From NCBI GenBank assembly GCA_009781765.1, contig WQVC01000020.1:1-36162 (forward strand): a stretch of 36,162 nucleotides of DNA, read 5' to 3'. Origin of the DNA: Defluviitaleaceae bacterium. GTDB lineage: Bacteria; Bacillota; Clostridia; Lachnospirales; WQUN01. Each line of letters starts with the position of its first letter. The stretch's first letter is position 1. Below the pieces are notes generated by a model. It saw only the letters and a list, made by a program, of their open reading frames with translations, searched no databases and was not told the origin of the DNA. This document shows, in pieces, positions 7,510 to 14,494 of this stretch. The position numbers and the translations under genes were made by a program.

Positions 7510-7963
7510 CTTCTTTGGGAAGTTCTTTGGGCATTTCTTTCGGTTGCGGAGTCATTTTGGGCGCGCGCACACCAACAACGTCCGATTTAAGCACGGGAAT
7601 CCGAAGACTGCGATTCGTGCCGAACTCAACGATAAAGCAGTCGTCGCCGACGTCTGCAATTTGGCCGAAAAGTCCGCCGCTTGTTACGATGTTATCGCCG
7701 GTTGAAATTTGTGCCTGCATTTCCTTGACTTTTTTCTCGCGATTGCGCTGCGGACGAATCAAAAAGAACCACATTCCGCCGAAAACCACCGCCCAAAGTA
7801 CAAGCACGCCCCATGTTCCGAAAAATCCGGGGGATTCCGGTTCCGGGACGTATGCAGGTGTTCCGGTTTCCGAAATAACTTGTTCGCCGCCGACGTTTTC
7901 GGTCGGGCCGCCGCCGGGAAACATGTCGTCTATTAAGTGTGTTGCGATTACCCATTCTGCCAT
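7502..7963 (-). CDS. yajC: Preprotein translocase accessory subunit YajC
   Basis: A single-pass membrane subunit accompanying SecDF/SecYEG. The ATG at 7963 follows AAAGGAGA. The 153-residue product has a Pro/Gly-rich N-terminal extension of about 45 residues, a transmembrane helix (WGVLVLWAVVFGGMWFFLI), and the classical cytoplasmic signature RPQRNREKKVKEMQ, GDNIVTSGGLFGQI and a C-terminal beta domain. The N-terminal extension and a charged PKEMPKELPKEGE tail make it longer than the usual 90-110 residues. There are no secD/secF/tgt neighbours; instead it is coupled to an amidohydrolase. Confidence 0.93.
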   Translation of the reverse strand: MAEWVIATHLIDDMFPGGGPTENVGGEQVISETGTPAYVPEPESPGFFGTWGVLVLWAVVFGGMWFFLIRPQRNREKKVKEMQAQISTGDNIVTSGGLFGQIADVGDDCFIVEFGTNRSLRIPVLKSDVVGVRAPKMTPQPKEMPKELPKEGE

Positions 7964-7994
7964 TTTCAATCTCCTTTGGAAAAAATTTTCCTCC

Positions 7995-8023
7995 ATTATA
8001 TTGCCAAGCACTTGAAACAGCAA
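7995..8023 (-). promoter_or_regulatory. yajC promoter
   Basis: Minus strand TTGCTG (8023-8018), 17-nt spacer, TATAAT (8000-7995). The leader is about 25 nt. Confidence 0.75.
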
Positions 8024-8048
8024 CTTTTAACATTTTTGTAACAAAAAC

Positions 8049-8077
8049 TTTACAAAATTGCAATGTTTTGATATTAT
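8049..8077 (+). promoter_or_regulatory. Promoter of the M23 peptidase gene
   Basis: TTTACA (8049-8054), 17-nt spacer, TATTAT (8072-8077). The predicted start near 8084 falls at the AGGGG ribosome binding site, giving a very short leader of about 13 nt. Confidence 0.7.
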
Positions 8078-8096
8078 TTGCGCAGGGGTGATTGGA

Positions 8097-9317
8097 TTGC
8101 AAAAATACATAAAAATTTTTACTGCGTTTACACTGGCAACGGTTTTTGTTTTCGCGTCGTTTTTGTCGGCGGCGGCGAGTCCCGCCACTCGTGAGCGGCA
8201 TCGTCAGCTTCAACAACAACACAGGGACGCGCAACGCGAACTTCAGGAGCAGCAGAATCTTTTGGGCAACACGCGCCACGAAATGTCGCAAGTTATGCTT
8301 GAAATGCAGGAACTCGACCGCCAACTCGCAGAAACCGCCGAAGCATTGGAAGGCATTGAGCTGTCGCTTCTTGATACGCAAATTCGTATAGCCGATGCGG
8401 AAGACGCTCTGCAAGCGGCGCGTGACGATTACGATTTGCAGTTCGAAACACTTCGGGCGCGAGTTCGCGTGATGCACGAAGAAGGTTCGCTCGCAATGCT
8501 CGACGTGCTTTTTCAGGCGGAAAACATCCGCGATTTTTTTGCGCGTTGGGAATTTATTCGTGTTGCGGCGCAGTTTGACCGCGATTTGCTCGACGGCATA
8601 CAGGAAACCGAGCATCTGATTGAGTCGCATCTCGAAGATTTGGCGCGTTGGCGCATGATGGTTGAAACCCTGCTGTTTCAGTATTCGCGCACCCATGAAA
8701 ATTTAGAATTTTTAATGCACGAGCGCACGGCGTGGTTTGAGCAATTGGCAGACGACGAAACCGCTTTGGAAGAGCTTTTGGCCATTGCCGAATACGAGGA
8801 ACGCATGGCGGCGGCATCGTTTGAGCAAATCCAGACACAACTTCGCCGCGAAGAAGACGAACTGGCACGTGCTCGCGCCGCCGCCGCGCATAACGAGCGG
8901 CTTGCACAGCTTAACAATTTCGGCGGTCAATTCATGTGGCCGATTCCTTCCCACAGCAGAATTTCAAGCCAGTTCGGGATGCGCCATCACCCCATTTTGC
9001 GCCAAAACCGCCACCATTCCGGCATTGACGTCGGCGCACCCACAGGCACGCGCCTTTACGCCGCCGCCGACGGATATGTACGTTTTGCGGGTTGGAGCGG
9101 CGGCTACGGCAACACCGTGATTATCGACCACGGCGGCGGTTTCAGCACTCTTTACGCGCACAATTCCCGCAATCGCGTCGCATCCGGTCAATTCGTTACA
9201 CGCGGCCAACACATCGCCGACGTCGGCTCAACCGGCATGTCAACCGGCCCGCACTTACACTTCGAAATTCGTATAAATAATCGCGCTGTTGACCCCATGA
9301 ATTATTTTCCGCGATAG
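8097..9317 (+). CDS. Coiled-coil M23 peptidase (EnvC/PcsB-like murein hydrolase)
   Basis: An exported peptidoglycan endopeptidase or hydrolase activator. A TTG start at 8097 is chosen because AGGGG (8084-8088) lies 8 nt upstream and the promoter overlaps earlier starts. The 406-residue product has a signal peptide (about 1-30, ending SAAASPA), long coiled coils (about 35-125 and 170-270, rich in Q/E/R heptads), and a C-terminal LytM/M23 domain (about 279-406). Zn2+ ligands are visible: H307 and D311 in HHSGIDVG, and H388 in the HLH of GPHLHFEIR (386-388), with H354 in TLYAH completing the site. All catalytic residues are present, so it should be active rather than a degenerate EnvC. Likely role is septal or wall remodelling. 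Confidence 0.93.
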   Translation: MQKYIKIFTAFTLATVFVFASFLSAAASPATRERHRQLQQQHRDAQRELQEQQNLLGNTRHEMSQVMLEMQELDRQLAETAEALEGIELSLLDTQIRIADAEDALQAARDDYDLQFETLRARVRVMHEEGSLAMLDVLFQAENIRDFFARWEFIRVAAQFDRDLLDGIQETEHLIESHLEDLARWRMMVETLLFQYSRTHENLEFLMHERTAWFEQLADDETALEELLAIAEYEERMAAASFEQIQTQLRREEDELARARAAAAHNERLAQLNNFGGQFMWPIPSHSRISSQFGMRHHPILRQNRHHSGIDVGAPTGTRLYAAADGYVRFAGWSGGYGNTVIIDHGGGFSTLYAHNSRNRVASGQFVTRGQHIADVGSTGMSTGPHLHFEIRINNRAVDPMNYFPR

Positions 9318-9337
9318 GCGGGATAAGAATCAATTTT

Positions 9338-9613
9338 CTCGGGGCTTCGCCCCGAACCCCACCCGCTTTTTGAAGGGTGGCGCGGGAAACGTTCGCTTCG
9401 CTCACTGCGCCCTTTAAAAGCGGGGCAAAAACTTTAATTATAGTGAATCAACTTGATTTGCGTCCCGTCGGCGTTAAGTGCATTGTGGTGAGCGACCGGT
9501 TGTTTTCGGGTGCTTTTCCCGAAAACGACAACGAGCGAACCATTTACAATGCATAGCCGACGGGACGCTCCTTAATTTGATTCACTATAAAATCGCGCTT
9601 CGCGCGATTTTTT
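9338..9613. repeat. R1 mosaic palindrome, copy b, split by a MITE
   Basis: The left half (9338-9430) has the ggggcttcgcccc hairpin, the cccgcttttt module and a 45-bp module that also occurs, inverted, in R1 copy c. The central palindrome (9591-9608) follows only after the MITE at 9439-9589. In intact copies the two parts are about 10 nt apart. It lies downstream of the M23 gene and can act as its terminator. Confidence 0.7.
9439..9589. mobile_element. MITE-like element, copy 3 (divergent)
   Basis: Perfect 13-bp inverted ends (tatagtgaatcaa and complement), with the same internal order as copies 1 and 2: attgtggtgagcgaccggt, a central stem around ttttcccgaaaac, gagcgaaccatttac and an aatgcat segment. 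The ends read gtgaatcaa instead of cgcgaatcaag. A TATA direct repeat flanks the core ends, but it is palindromic and does not prove a target duplication. The element interrupts R1 copy b. Confidence 0.75.
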
Positions 9614-9646
9614 TATAGCAACTTGGTTTTACGTGACCGCTTCTTT

Positions 9647-9759
9647 GAGAGAGTGTTGAAAAATAGCGTGAGCTGTGCCTGCATCGCAGGAAAATGACGG
9701 CTTCAAGTCATTTTTCGAGATGCGGCATATGCGAAAGCATAATTTTTCAACACTCTCTC
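9647..9759. repeat. R4: 113-bp palindrome with 18-bp perfect inverted ends
   Basis: The ends gagagagtgttgaaaaat (9647-9664) and their exact complement (9742-9759) enclose three smaller hairpins: one around a gcctgcatcgcagg core, one around tgacggcttcaagtca, and a gcatatgc core. It has no coding frame. It could be a second MITE type or a structured RNA or DNA element. This is its only copy in the window. Confidence 0.7.
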
Positions 9760-9802
9760 CAAGGGAACGTTGCTGCAAAAGCGAAAATTTTTTCGCAAAC
9801 AC

Positions 9803-9831
9803 TTGACAGCAAAACATTGTTCGGTTATATT
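9803..9831 (+). promoter_or_regulatory. Near-consensus sigma-A promoter of copy A
   Basis: TTGACA (9803-9808), 17-nt spacer, TATATT (9826-9831). It is almost identical, spacer included, to the minus-strand promoter at 94-122. Predicted start is near 9838. Confidence 0.8.
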
Positions 9832-9837
9832 GTGTTC

Positions 9838-9959
9838 GAGCGAAGGGCGACACGCCCGGATGCTACACATAACGGAACGATGCTCGCTTTCTTGCGCATG
9901 TATACGCCCGGTCGGCAGTGCTTGGGGCAAAGTTTCGATTCGGACGTCCGAATTTTTTT
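9838..9959 (+). ncRNA. Putative small RNA, copy A (about 120 nt)
   Basis: It begins at a near-consensus promoter and ends at a perfect 16-nt palindrome (attcgg, loop acgt, ccgaat; 9938-9953) followed by seven T. Conserved blocks shared with the minus strand of 1-87 are tacacataacggaa (9864-9877), atgtatac (9898-9905) and gtgcttggggc (9918-9928), in the same order and similar spacing. It fits none of the common RNAs I tested by eye (6S, SRP, RNase P, tmRNA, c-di-GMP switches). No start codon with a ribosome binding site opens a conserved frame. Confidence 0.45.
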
Positions 9960-9984
9960 CAATTCTCAAAAACAAAAAATCAAG

Positions 9985-10045
9985 CCACGACAGGCAGAAT
10001 CGCACCGGAGGGCCGTATCCGGGATTCTGTTTGCCGTGGTTTTTA
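9985..10045 (+). terminator. Hairpin with T-run (possible second terminator)
   Basis: Imperfect inverted repeat: ccacg, cagaatc and ccgg on the left pair with ccgg, gattctg and cgtgg on the right, and a TTTTT run follows at 10040-10044. It could end read-through from the putative small RNA. Confidence 0.4.
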
Positions 10046-10068
10046 ATGTCGGGAGCATATGACAGCAG

Positions 10069-10110
10069 CGCGAACGCACTTGAGAAGCCCGCTCAGGCAA
10101 CGCGCAGAAG
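10069..10110. repeat. R3 repeat arm, inverted
   Basis: Carries gcgcgaacgcacttgagaag followed by a variable segment and aacgcgcagaag. This is the reverse complement of the right half of the R3 insert at 30638-30739. Only one arm is recognisable here. Confidence 0.6.
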
Positions 10111-10171
10111 GGTGCGGGCGAAGTACGCCCGCCATTGCCCGCGATTTCCCGACTCGTCTTCCGCGCAAACG

Positions 10172-10208
10172 AAAACCCCCTCTTCCCGGTTGGGAGGAGG
10201 GGGTTTTT
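10172..10208. terminator. Bidirectional intrinsic terminator after the chemoreceptor gene
   Basis: Stem ccccctcttccc/gggaggaggggg (one mismatch) around ggtt, with an A-run on one side and a T-run on the other, so it can work on both strands. It lies about 100 nt past the chemoreceptor stop. The DNA between 10208 and 10311 shows only weak inverted repeats. Confidence 0.7.
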
Positions 10209-10311
10209 AACGCCGCTTACATATGCCCTCGGCGACCGAATCACTTTCTGGCTTCGAGGGAACGTGTCGCCACTGTCATATGTCCCCGGCGTCCGCCGTG
10301 CGCTTGGCGCA

Positions 10312-12579
10312 CTAAACTTTGAAGAAGGAAACGAGTTGCTGCATGAGTTCTGCTTGGGATGTGAGTTCTTCGGAAGCGGCGGCGGTTTCTTCGCTGACGG
10401 CGGAGTTTGATTGAACGATTTGCGAAATTTGACCCAACCCGATAACAACTTGCGAAATAGCCTCGGCTTGCTCGCGGGAAGCGGTTGAAATCGCGGATAC
10501 AACATCAAGAACCTTGTTTGCGTTTTCAACGATTGTATCAAGAGTTTCGGCGGTTGTGCGAGCGATTTCCGCGCCGGAATCAACCGTGCTGATTGATGTT
10601 CCGATAAGCGAGGTTGTTTCTGCGGCGGCTTCTTGCGAACGTGCCGCAAGCGAACGTACTTCTTCGGCAACAACGGCGAACCCTTTGCCGTGTTCGCCCG
10701 CGCGGGCGGCTTCAACGGCGGCATTAAGCGCGAGCAGGTTTGTTTGGAAAGCAATGTCCTGAATTGTGCGGATGATTTTCGAAATATTGTTTGATGCATC
10801 CTTGATTTCGTTCATCGCAACAAGGGTTTGCTGCATTGCTTCGTTACCCTCGCGAGCGTTTGACGTTGACATGCTTGAAAGCGAGTTTGCTTGGTTGGCG
10901 TTTTGTGCGTTTGCCTGCGTCTGTTGGTTAATCAGGTCGATTGATGCGTTAAGCTCCTGCACCGATGATGCCTGCTGTGACGCGCCGTTTGCCAAGTCCA
11001 TCGCGCTTGTTGAAATTTGCTTCGCGCCGGAAAGAACTTGGTCGGACGCAGATGAAATTTCAGACATCGTTTTGTTAAGCGTGGCGGAAATATTATTGAG
11101 CGACTCTTTAATCGACGAGAAACTTCCCACATAATCGCGGGTAACGGAAATTGTTAAATTACCTGCGGCAAGGTGCGTAAGCACGGAAGAAATGTCCTTA
11201 ATATACGCTTGCAGCGTGTTGATTGTGGTATTAACGGCGTTTTTAATGTCGAGGAAGTCGCCTTTGTAGTCGCCGTTTACGTTTTGGGTGAAGTCGCCTT
11301 GCGTGAGTTTGCTCATAACGTCGCGGATTTCAACAATCGGTGCGTCAACCGCTTCGGCAACCAAGTTAAGCCCCTGAATAAGCGTATACCAGTCGCCGCT
11401 GTATTTTGTTGCGTCAACGTGGAAGTGCATGTCGCCTTTGTTTGCGGCGGCGTCAATCATGGCATTTAATTCGGTGTTTACGGCGTTAAGATTTGAAGTT
11501 GTTGAGCGCATTGCGTTCGTCATAACCATTTTTTCGCCGACAAGGTCGGGAATATGCGGGTTGAAGTTACCGTTGTTGATTTCGTTCAGACCGCTGATAA
11601 TCATGGCAACGTCTTTGCCGATTTGCTCAGGAATATTATTTACGCCTTCAACCATTTCTTTGAAGGAATTTCTGTACCTGCTTGCGTCGATACGATATCT
11701 GATATGACCCTCGGCGTTGTACTCGCGGTCGAGGGTGATTAAGTCATCAACGATATTGCGGATTGTGTCAATTAACGTGTAAACGTCGCCGGTTAATTCG
11801 CCGATTTCGTCGCGGGTTACGCGAGAGCGGTTGATGTTCATATTTAACTGACCGTCGGCAACCTGGCCGGTGAGTTTTACGAGGGCGGAAATGGGTTTTG
11901 TAATTGCGCCGGCAATCAGCAACGCCACAATAATCGCCAATGCTACAAGAATAAACATGATTACAACGACCATGATAATTGCCGCATTTGCCCGACCGGC
12001 GTTGATGACTACCGCATCATCCACAACGGCGGCGGCCATTGTTGCCATTTCGTCGGTTTGTTCAATAAGCGCGTTTACAATATCGCGACCGTCAAGGGTT
12101 GCATCAAACGCCGCTTGGTGGTTTCCCGCGCGGGAATGCGCCATTGCAGCCATGAGAACGTCGCGATACTGGTCAAATAAGTATCGCGCGCGCGAGCTTG
12201 CGTCGTAGCGTTCCTGCCGCCAAGCCGCAGTTTGACCCGGCTCGTTACGGGCACTTCTGTCGAAAGCGTCAAGCTGATACCAAATTTCGTCGCGCATAGC
12301 TTCGGCTTCGGCAAGCGCGTCGTCAAGCAACGCATTACGCTCGGAATAACTGAGCGGCGCAAACATAACAATATTTCCCACAATGCGGCGATACCCGCGA
12401 ACATTCGACTGCACATTGCTTGCCGCAACTTGGCGCGCAACAGGCCCTTCGATAATTATAGTGTAATTTCCGATAATGGAACTCATTTGGAAAAGCGCAA
12501 CCAAGCCCATGATAACTGCAAGCACGATTACCACGAAAAATCCCAACATCAGCTTTGAGCGGATTTTCATGTTTGACAT
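10312..12579 (-). CDS. Methyl-accepting chemotaxis protein
   Basis: A membrane chemoreceptor feeding CheA/CheW. The ATG at 12579 follows AGGAGG (12593-12588) with 8-nt spacing. The 755-residue product has TM1 (about 11-31), an extracellular four-helix-bundle sensor (about 32-200), TM2 (about 203-225) and a HAMP domain (about 226-280). A long stretch of further HAMP-like or PAS-free repeats follows (about 290-500). The signalling domain ends with the highly conserved tip [20 protein letters not shown] at 607-626 and [11 protein letters not shown]. No C-terminal CheR-tethering pentapeptide is seen. The extended poly-HAMP-like segment makes it larger than a standard receptor of about 550 residues. 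No che or flagellar genes are nearby. Confidence 0.95.
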   Translation of the reverse strand: MSNMKIRSKLMLGFFVVIVLAVIMGLVALFQMSSIIGNYTIIIEGPVARQVAASNVQSNVRGYRRIVGNIVMFAPLSYSERNALLDDALAEAEAMRDEIWYQLDAFDRSARNEPGQTAAWRQERYDASSRARYLFDQYRDVLMAAMAHSRAGNHQAAFDATLDGRDIVNALIEQTDEMATMAAAVVDDAVVINAGRANAAIIMVVVIMFILVALAIIVALLIAGAITKPISALVKLTGQVADGQLNMNINRSRVTRDEIGELTGDVYTLIDTIRNIVDDLITLDREYNAEGHIRYRIDASRYRNSFKEMVEGVNNIPEQIGKDVAMIISGLNEINNGNFNPHIPDLVGEKMVMTNAMRSTTSNLNAVNTELNAMIDAAANKGDMHFHVDATKYSGDWYTLIQGLNLVAEAVDAPIVEIRDVMSKLTQGDFTQNVNGDYKGDFLDIKNAVNTTINTLQAYIKDISSVLTHLAAGNLTISVTRDYVGSFSSIKESLNNISATLNKTMSEISSASDQVLSGAKQISTSAMDLANGASQQASSVQELNASIDLINQQTQANAQNANQANSLSSMSTSNAREGNEAMQQTLVAMNEIKDASNNISKIIRTIQDIAFQTNLLALNAAVEAARAGEHGKGFAVVAEEVRSLAARSQEAAAETTSLIGTSISTVDSGAEIARTTAETLDTIVENANKVLDVVSAISTASREQAEAISQVVIGLGQISQIVQSNSAVSEETAAASEELTSQAELMQQLVSFFKV

Positions 12580-12685
12580 TTTTGTTTCCTCCTTATATTT
12601 AGGTGACGCAGATTTAAGGTATATTTTGTGCGAAATTTCAGCAAATTACGGCATAACGGGCTGAATATCGCTCAAAACCCTTCAA

Positions 12686-12714
12686 ACTATAACGGAATAG
12701 TTTATAAAAAGCAA
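12686..12714 (-). promoter_or_regulatory. Chemoreceptor gene promoter
   Basis: Minus strand TTGCTT (12714-12709), 17-nt spacer, TATAGT (12691-12686), giving a leader of about 100 nt. It is a sigma-A type; no sigma-28 (TAAA-N15-GCCGATAA) pattern is apparent. Confidence 0.6.
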
Positions 12715-12768
12715 TACGCCCGCAAAAGAATTTTGGTGCGGCACACTTGTTAGATGTACGTAAATTTT

Positions 12769-12950
12769 CGGGGGCTTCGCCCCCGAACCCCCACCCGCTT
12801 TTTAAAAAAAGCGGGGCAAAAATTATCAAAAATCGCGCTTCGCGCGATTTTATAGTTTTTTGTCGAACTTTAAAGGGCGCAATGAGCGAAGCGAATGCTT
12901 CCCGCGCCACCCTTCCAAAAAAGTTCGTGGGGCGCGGGGCTTCGCCCCGC
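12769..12950. repeat. R1 mosaic palindrome, copy c
   Basis: Terminal hairpin gggggcttcgccccc, the cccgcttttt/aaaaagcggg hairpin, the central palindrome aatcgcgcttcgcgcgatt, and then a 45-bp module (aaagggcgca... cgcgccaccctt) also present inverted in copy b. It ends with gcggggcttcgccccgc. Unusually for R1, it lies between divergent genes, 17 nt before the -35 box of the next gene. Confidence 0.75.
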
Positions 12951-12966
12951 AATCCGTTCATCATAT

Positions 12967-12996
12967 TTGACATGCTTTAGGCTCGGAATGTATACT
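12967..12996 (+). promoter_or_regulatory. Promoter of the DUF5711-like gene
   Basis: TTGACA (12967-12972), 18-nt spacer, TATACT (12991-12996). Seven nt past the -10 box is 13003, the A of the start codon. Confidence 0.7.
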
Positions 12997-13002
12997 TCAC
13001 AC

Positions 13003-14265
13003 ATGGACAAAGAAAAATTTACACTTACTGCGTTTGCAAAAGTTTTAATCGGCGTCGCGATTGTGGGCGTTATTGTTTTGGCGCAAATTTTCCTTTGGCC
13101 GTGGTTGGGGTTCGGCAGCGAGCGCGAAATGGCACTTGTTGGTACGGGACGGGTTATTACATATGCTTTTGACGCCGGCGCGGCGTTTCATTCGGGCGAT
13201 TCGCGCTTTTTTTACTTTGCAACAAGCAGCGGAATGCGCATGTTGGACTCAAACGAAGTTTTAATGTGGAGCGAAGCGTACAGTTTTAATCATCCGTGGC
13301 TTGCGGCTCGCGGCGATTTTGTTGCCGTCGGAGAAACTCGCGGCGGACGAAATATTCGCGTTTTTGACTCGGGCGGAGCGGTATTTTCCGTGTCCCTCGA
13401 TACGCCGATTCAGTCATTTTGGATTAACGAATCGGGCTTTTTGTCCGTAATCGCGGAACATGACGGCGGATACATTGTGTATGTTTTTAACCGTTATCGC
13501 CCGACGCCGGCAGAACCGCTGTTTTCGTGGTCTGTATTTGACAATTTAATCATCCCCACCCACGCGGAAGTTTCCGCCGACGGGCGGTATATCGCAATCG
13601 GCGTAATGGATTTGAACTTTAATGTGCGCCACTCCGTGCAATTTCGCTACATGAGCCAGTGGGACGCATGGGGTACCGACCGCGGCTTGTTTGCCACAGA
13701 GGATTTCCCCGGGCAAATCATAACCGCCATGCGTTTTATGAACGGAAACAGGCTTGTTGTTTCAACAACGGCGCGAATCAGCGGGTTTCAGCTCGGTCCC
13801 GGTCATGCATCAAGCCGCCGAATTTGGGACATCCCCCTCGAAAACGAAAAAACCCACATAGAGTTCTACGACGGGACACATTTTGCATTCGCAACCGGCG
13901 CGCGCTTGCCCATGGCAACGGGAGAAGGCGACCCTGTAGGAACGGTGCGCATTTACGGCGCGAACGGAATTCCCACCGGAATGTTTGAACTCGGCAGACG
14001 CGCAACGCACTTGCGAATGGGGCGAAACGCCCTGATTGTCGGCGGCGACCGCAGCTTCCACGCCGTCAACCTTCGCGGCGACCTCTTGTGGGACCACACA
14101 ACACTTTTCGACACCCTCGACGTTCTGTTTCTCGACGACACGAATACGATTCTCGTTGCCGGTTCAAACCAAGCCGAAATTTTCGAACGCCGACGCTTGC
14201 GCGAAGCCGATTTCCGCGAACCCGAACCGGATTTTGACTTCGATTTTGATTGGGATTTTGATTAA
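13003..14265 (+). CDS. Membrane-anchored beta-propeller protein (DUF5711-like), probably leaderless
   Basis: A 420-residue protein with one N-terminal transmembrane helix (about 14-33, VLIGVAIVGVIVLAQIFLW) and a large extracytoplasmic domain of repeating beta blades: Gly-Gly-x-x-I-x-V-x-D, SADGRYIAIGV, ALIVGGDRSFHAVN, NTILVAGSNQAEIF. The layout fits the DUF5711/PQQ-propeller-like proteins of Clostridia, whose role is unknown. The tail is an unusual acidic-aromatic run (DFDFDFDWDFD). The ATG at 13003 lacks a ribosome binding site and coincides with the predicted transcription start. The ATG at 12988 would sit inside the promoter spacer, so it is rejected. It stands alone, flanked by R1 repeats on both sides. 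Confidence 0.8.
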   Translation: MDKEKFTLTAFAKVLIGVAIVGVIVLAQIFLWPWLGFGSEREMALVGTGRVITYAFDAGAAFHSGDSRFFYFATSSGMRMLDSNEVLMWSEAYSFNHPWLAARGDFVAVGETRGGRNIRVFDSGGAVFSVSLDTPIQSFWINESGFLSVIAEHDGGYIVYVFNRYRPTPAEPLFSWSVFDNLIIPTHAEVSADGRYIAIGVMDLNFNVRHSVQFRYMSQWDAWGTDRGLFATEDFPGQIITAMRFMNGNRLVVSTTARISGFQLGPGHASSRRIWDIPLENEKTHIEFYDGTHFAFATGARLPMATGEGDPVGTVRIYGANGIPTGMFELGRRATHLRMGRNALIVGGDRSFHAVNLRGDLLWDHTTLFDTLDVLFLDDTNTILVAGSNQAEIFERRRLREADFREPEPDFDFDFDWDFD

Positions 14266-14267
14266 GA

Positions 14268-14480
14268 CCTCGGGGTTGGGCTTCCGCCCCGAACCCCGAG
14301 AAACTTTTGAAAAAGTTTCATCAAAACTTTATAAAAAACCGCGCTTCGCGCGGTTTTTTTGCTTTCGGACTTCGCGGATTTTTAGCTTTACTGAAATCTA
14401 AAATCGCGCGAAGCGCGATTTTAATAAAGTTTTTGCCCCGCTTTTTTCAAAAAGCGGGTGGGGTTTGGGGCGAAGCCCCA
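14268..14480. repeat. R1 mosaic palindromes, copy d (two units)
   Basis: The first unit has a ctcggggt...accccgag hairpin (14269-14301), an aaactttt/aaaagttt hairpin and a central palindrome accgcgcttcgcgcggt with seven T. The second has aaaatcgcgcgaagcgcgat, then ccccgctttttt, aaaaagcgggtgggg and ggggcgaagcccc. It fills the space between the convergent DUF5711-like and tilS genes and should terminate both. Confidence 0.75.
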
Positions 14481-14494
14481 ACGGAAATAAAACT

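Noticed and set aside
7692-8696. 334-codon minus-strand frame over yajC and the M23 gene
   Set aside because: Crosses two well-supported genes and both of their promoters. The product is Arg/Lys-rich without domains, as expected of a shadow frame.
9838-9959. 6S, SRP or tmRNA identity for the putative small RNA
   Set aside because: It lacks the long bubble-bearing rod of 6S, the SRP tetraloop domain, and the tRNA-like ends of tmRNA. It is also present twice.
9966-10799. 277-codon minus-strand frame past the chemoreceptor end
   Set aside because: Overlaps the conserved signalling domain of the chemoreceptor in another frame, then continues through a terminator and repeats. The product is low-complexity Pro/Lys/Arg.
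12895-13002. Upstream starts for the DUF5711-like gene
   Set aside because: These codons lie in R1 repeat and in the promoter itself, so they would not be in the mRNA.
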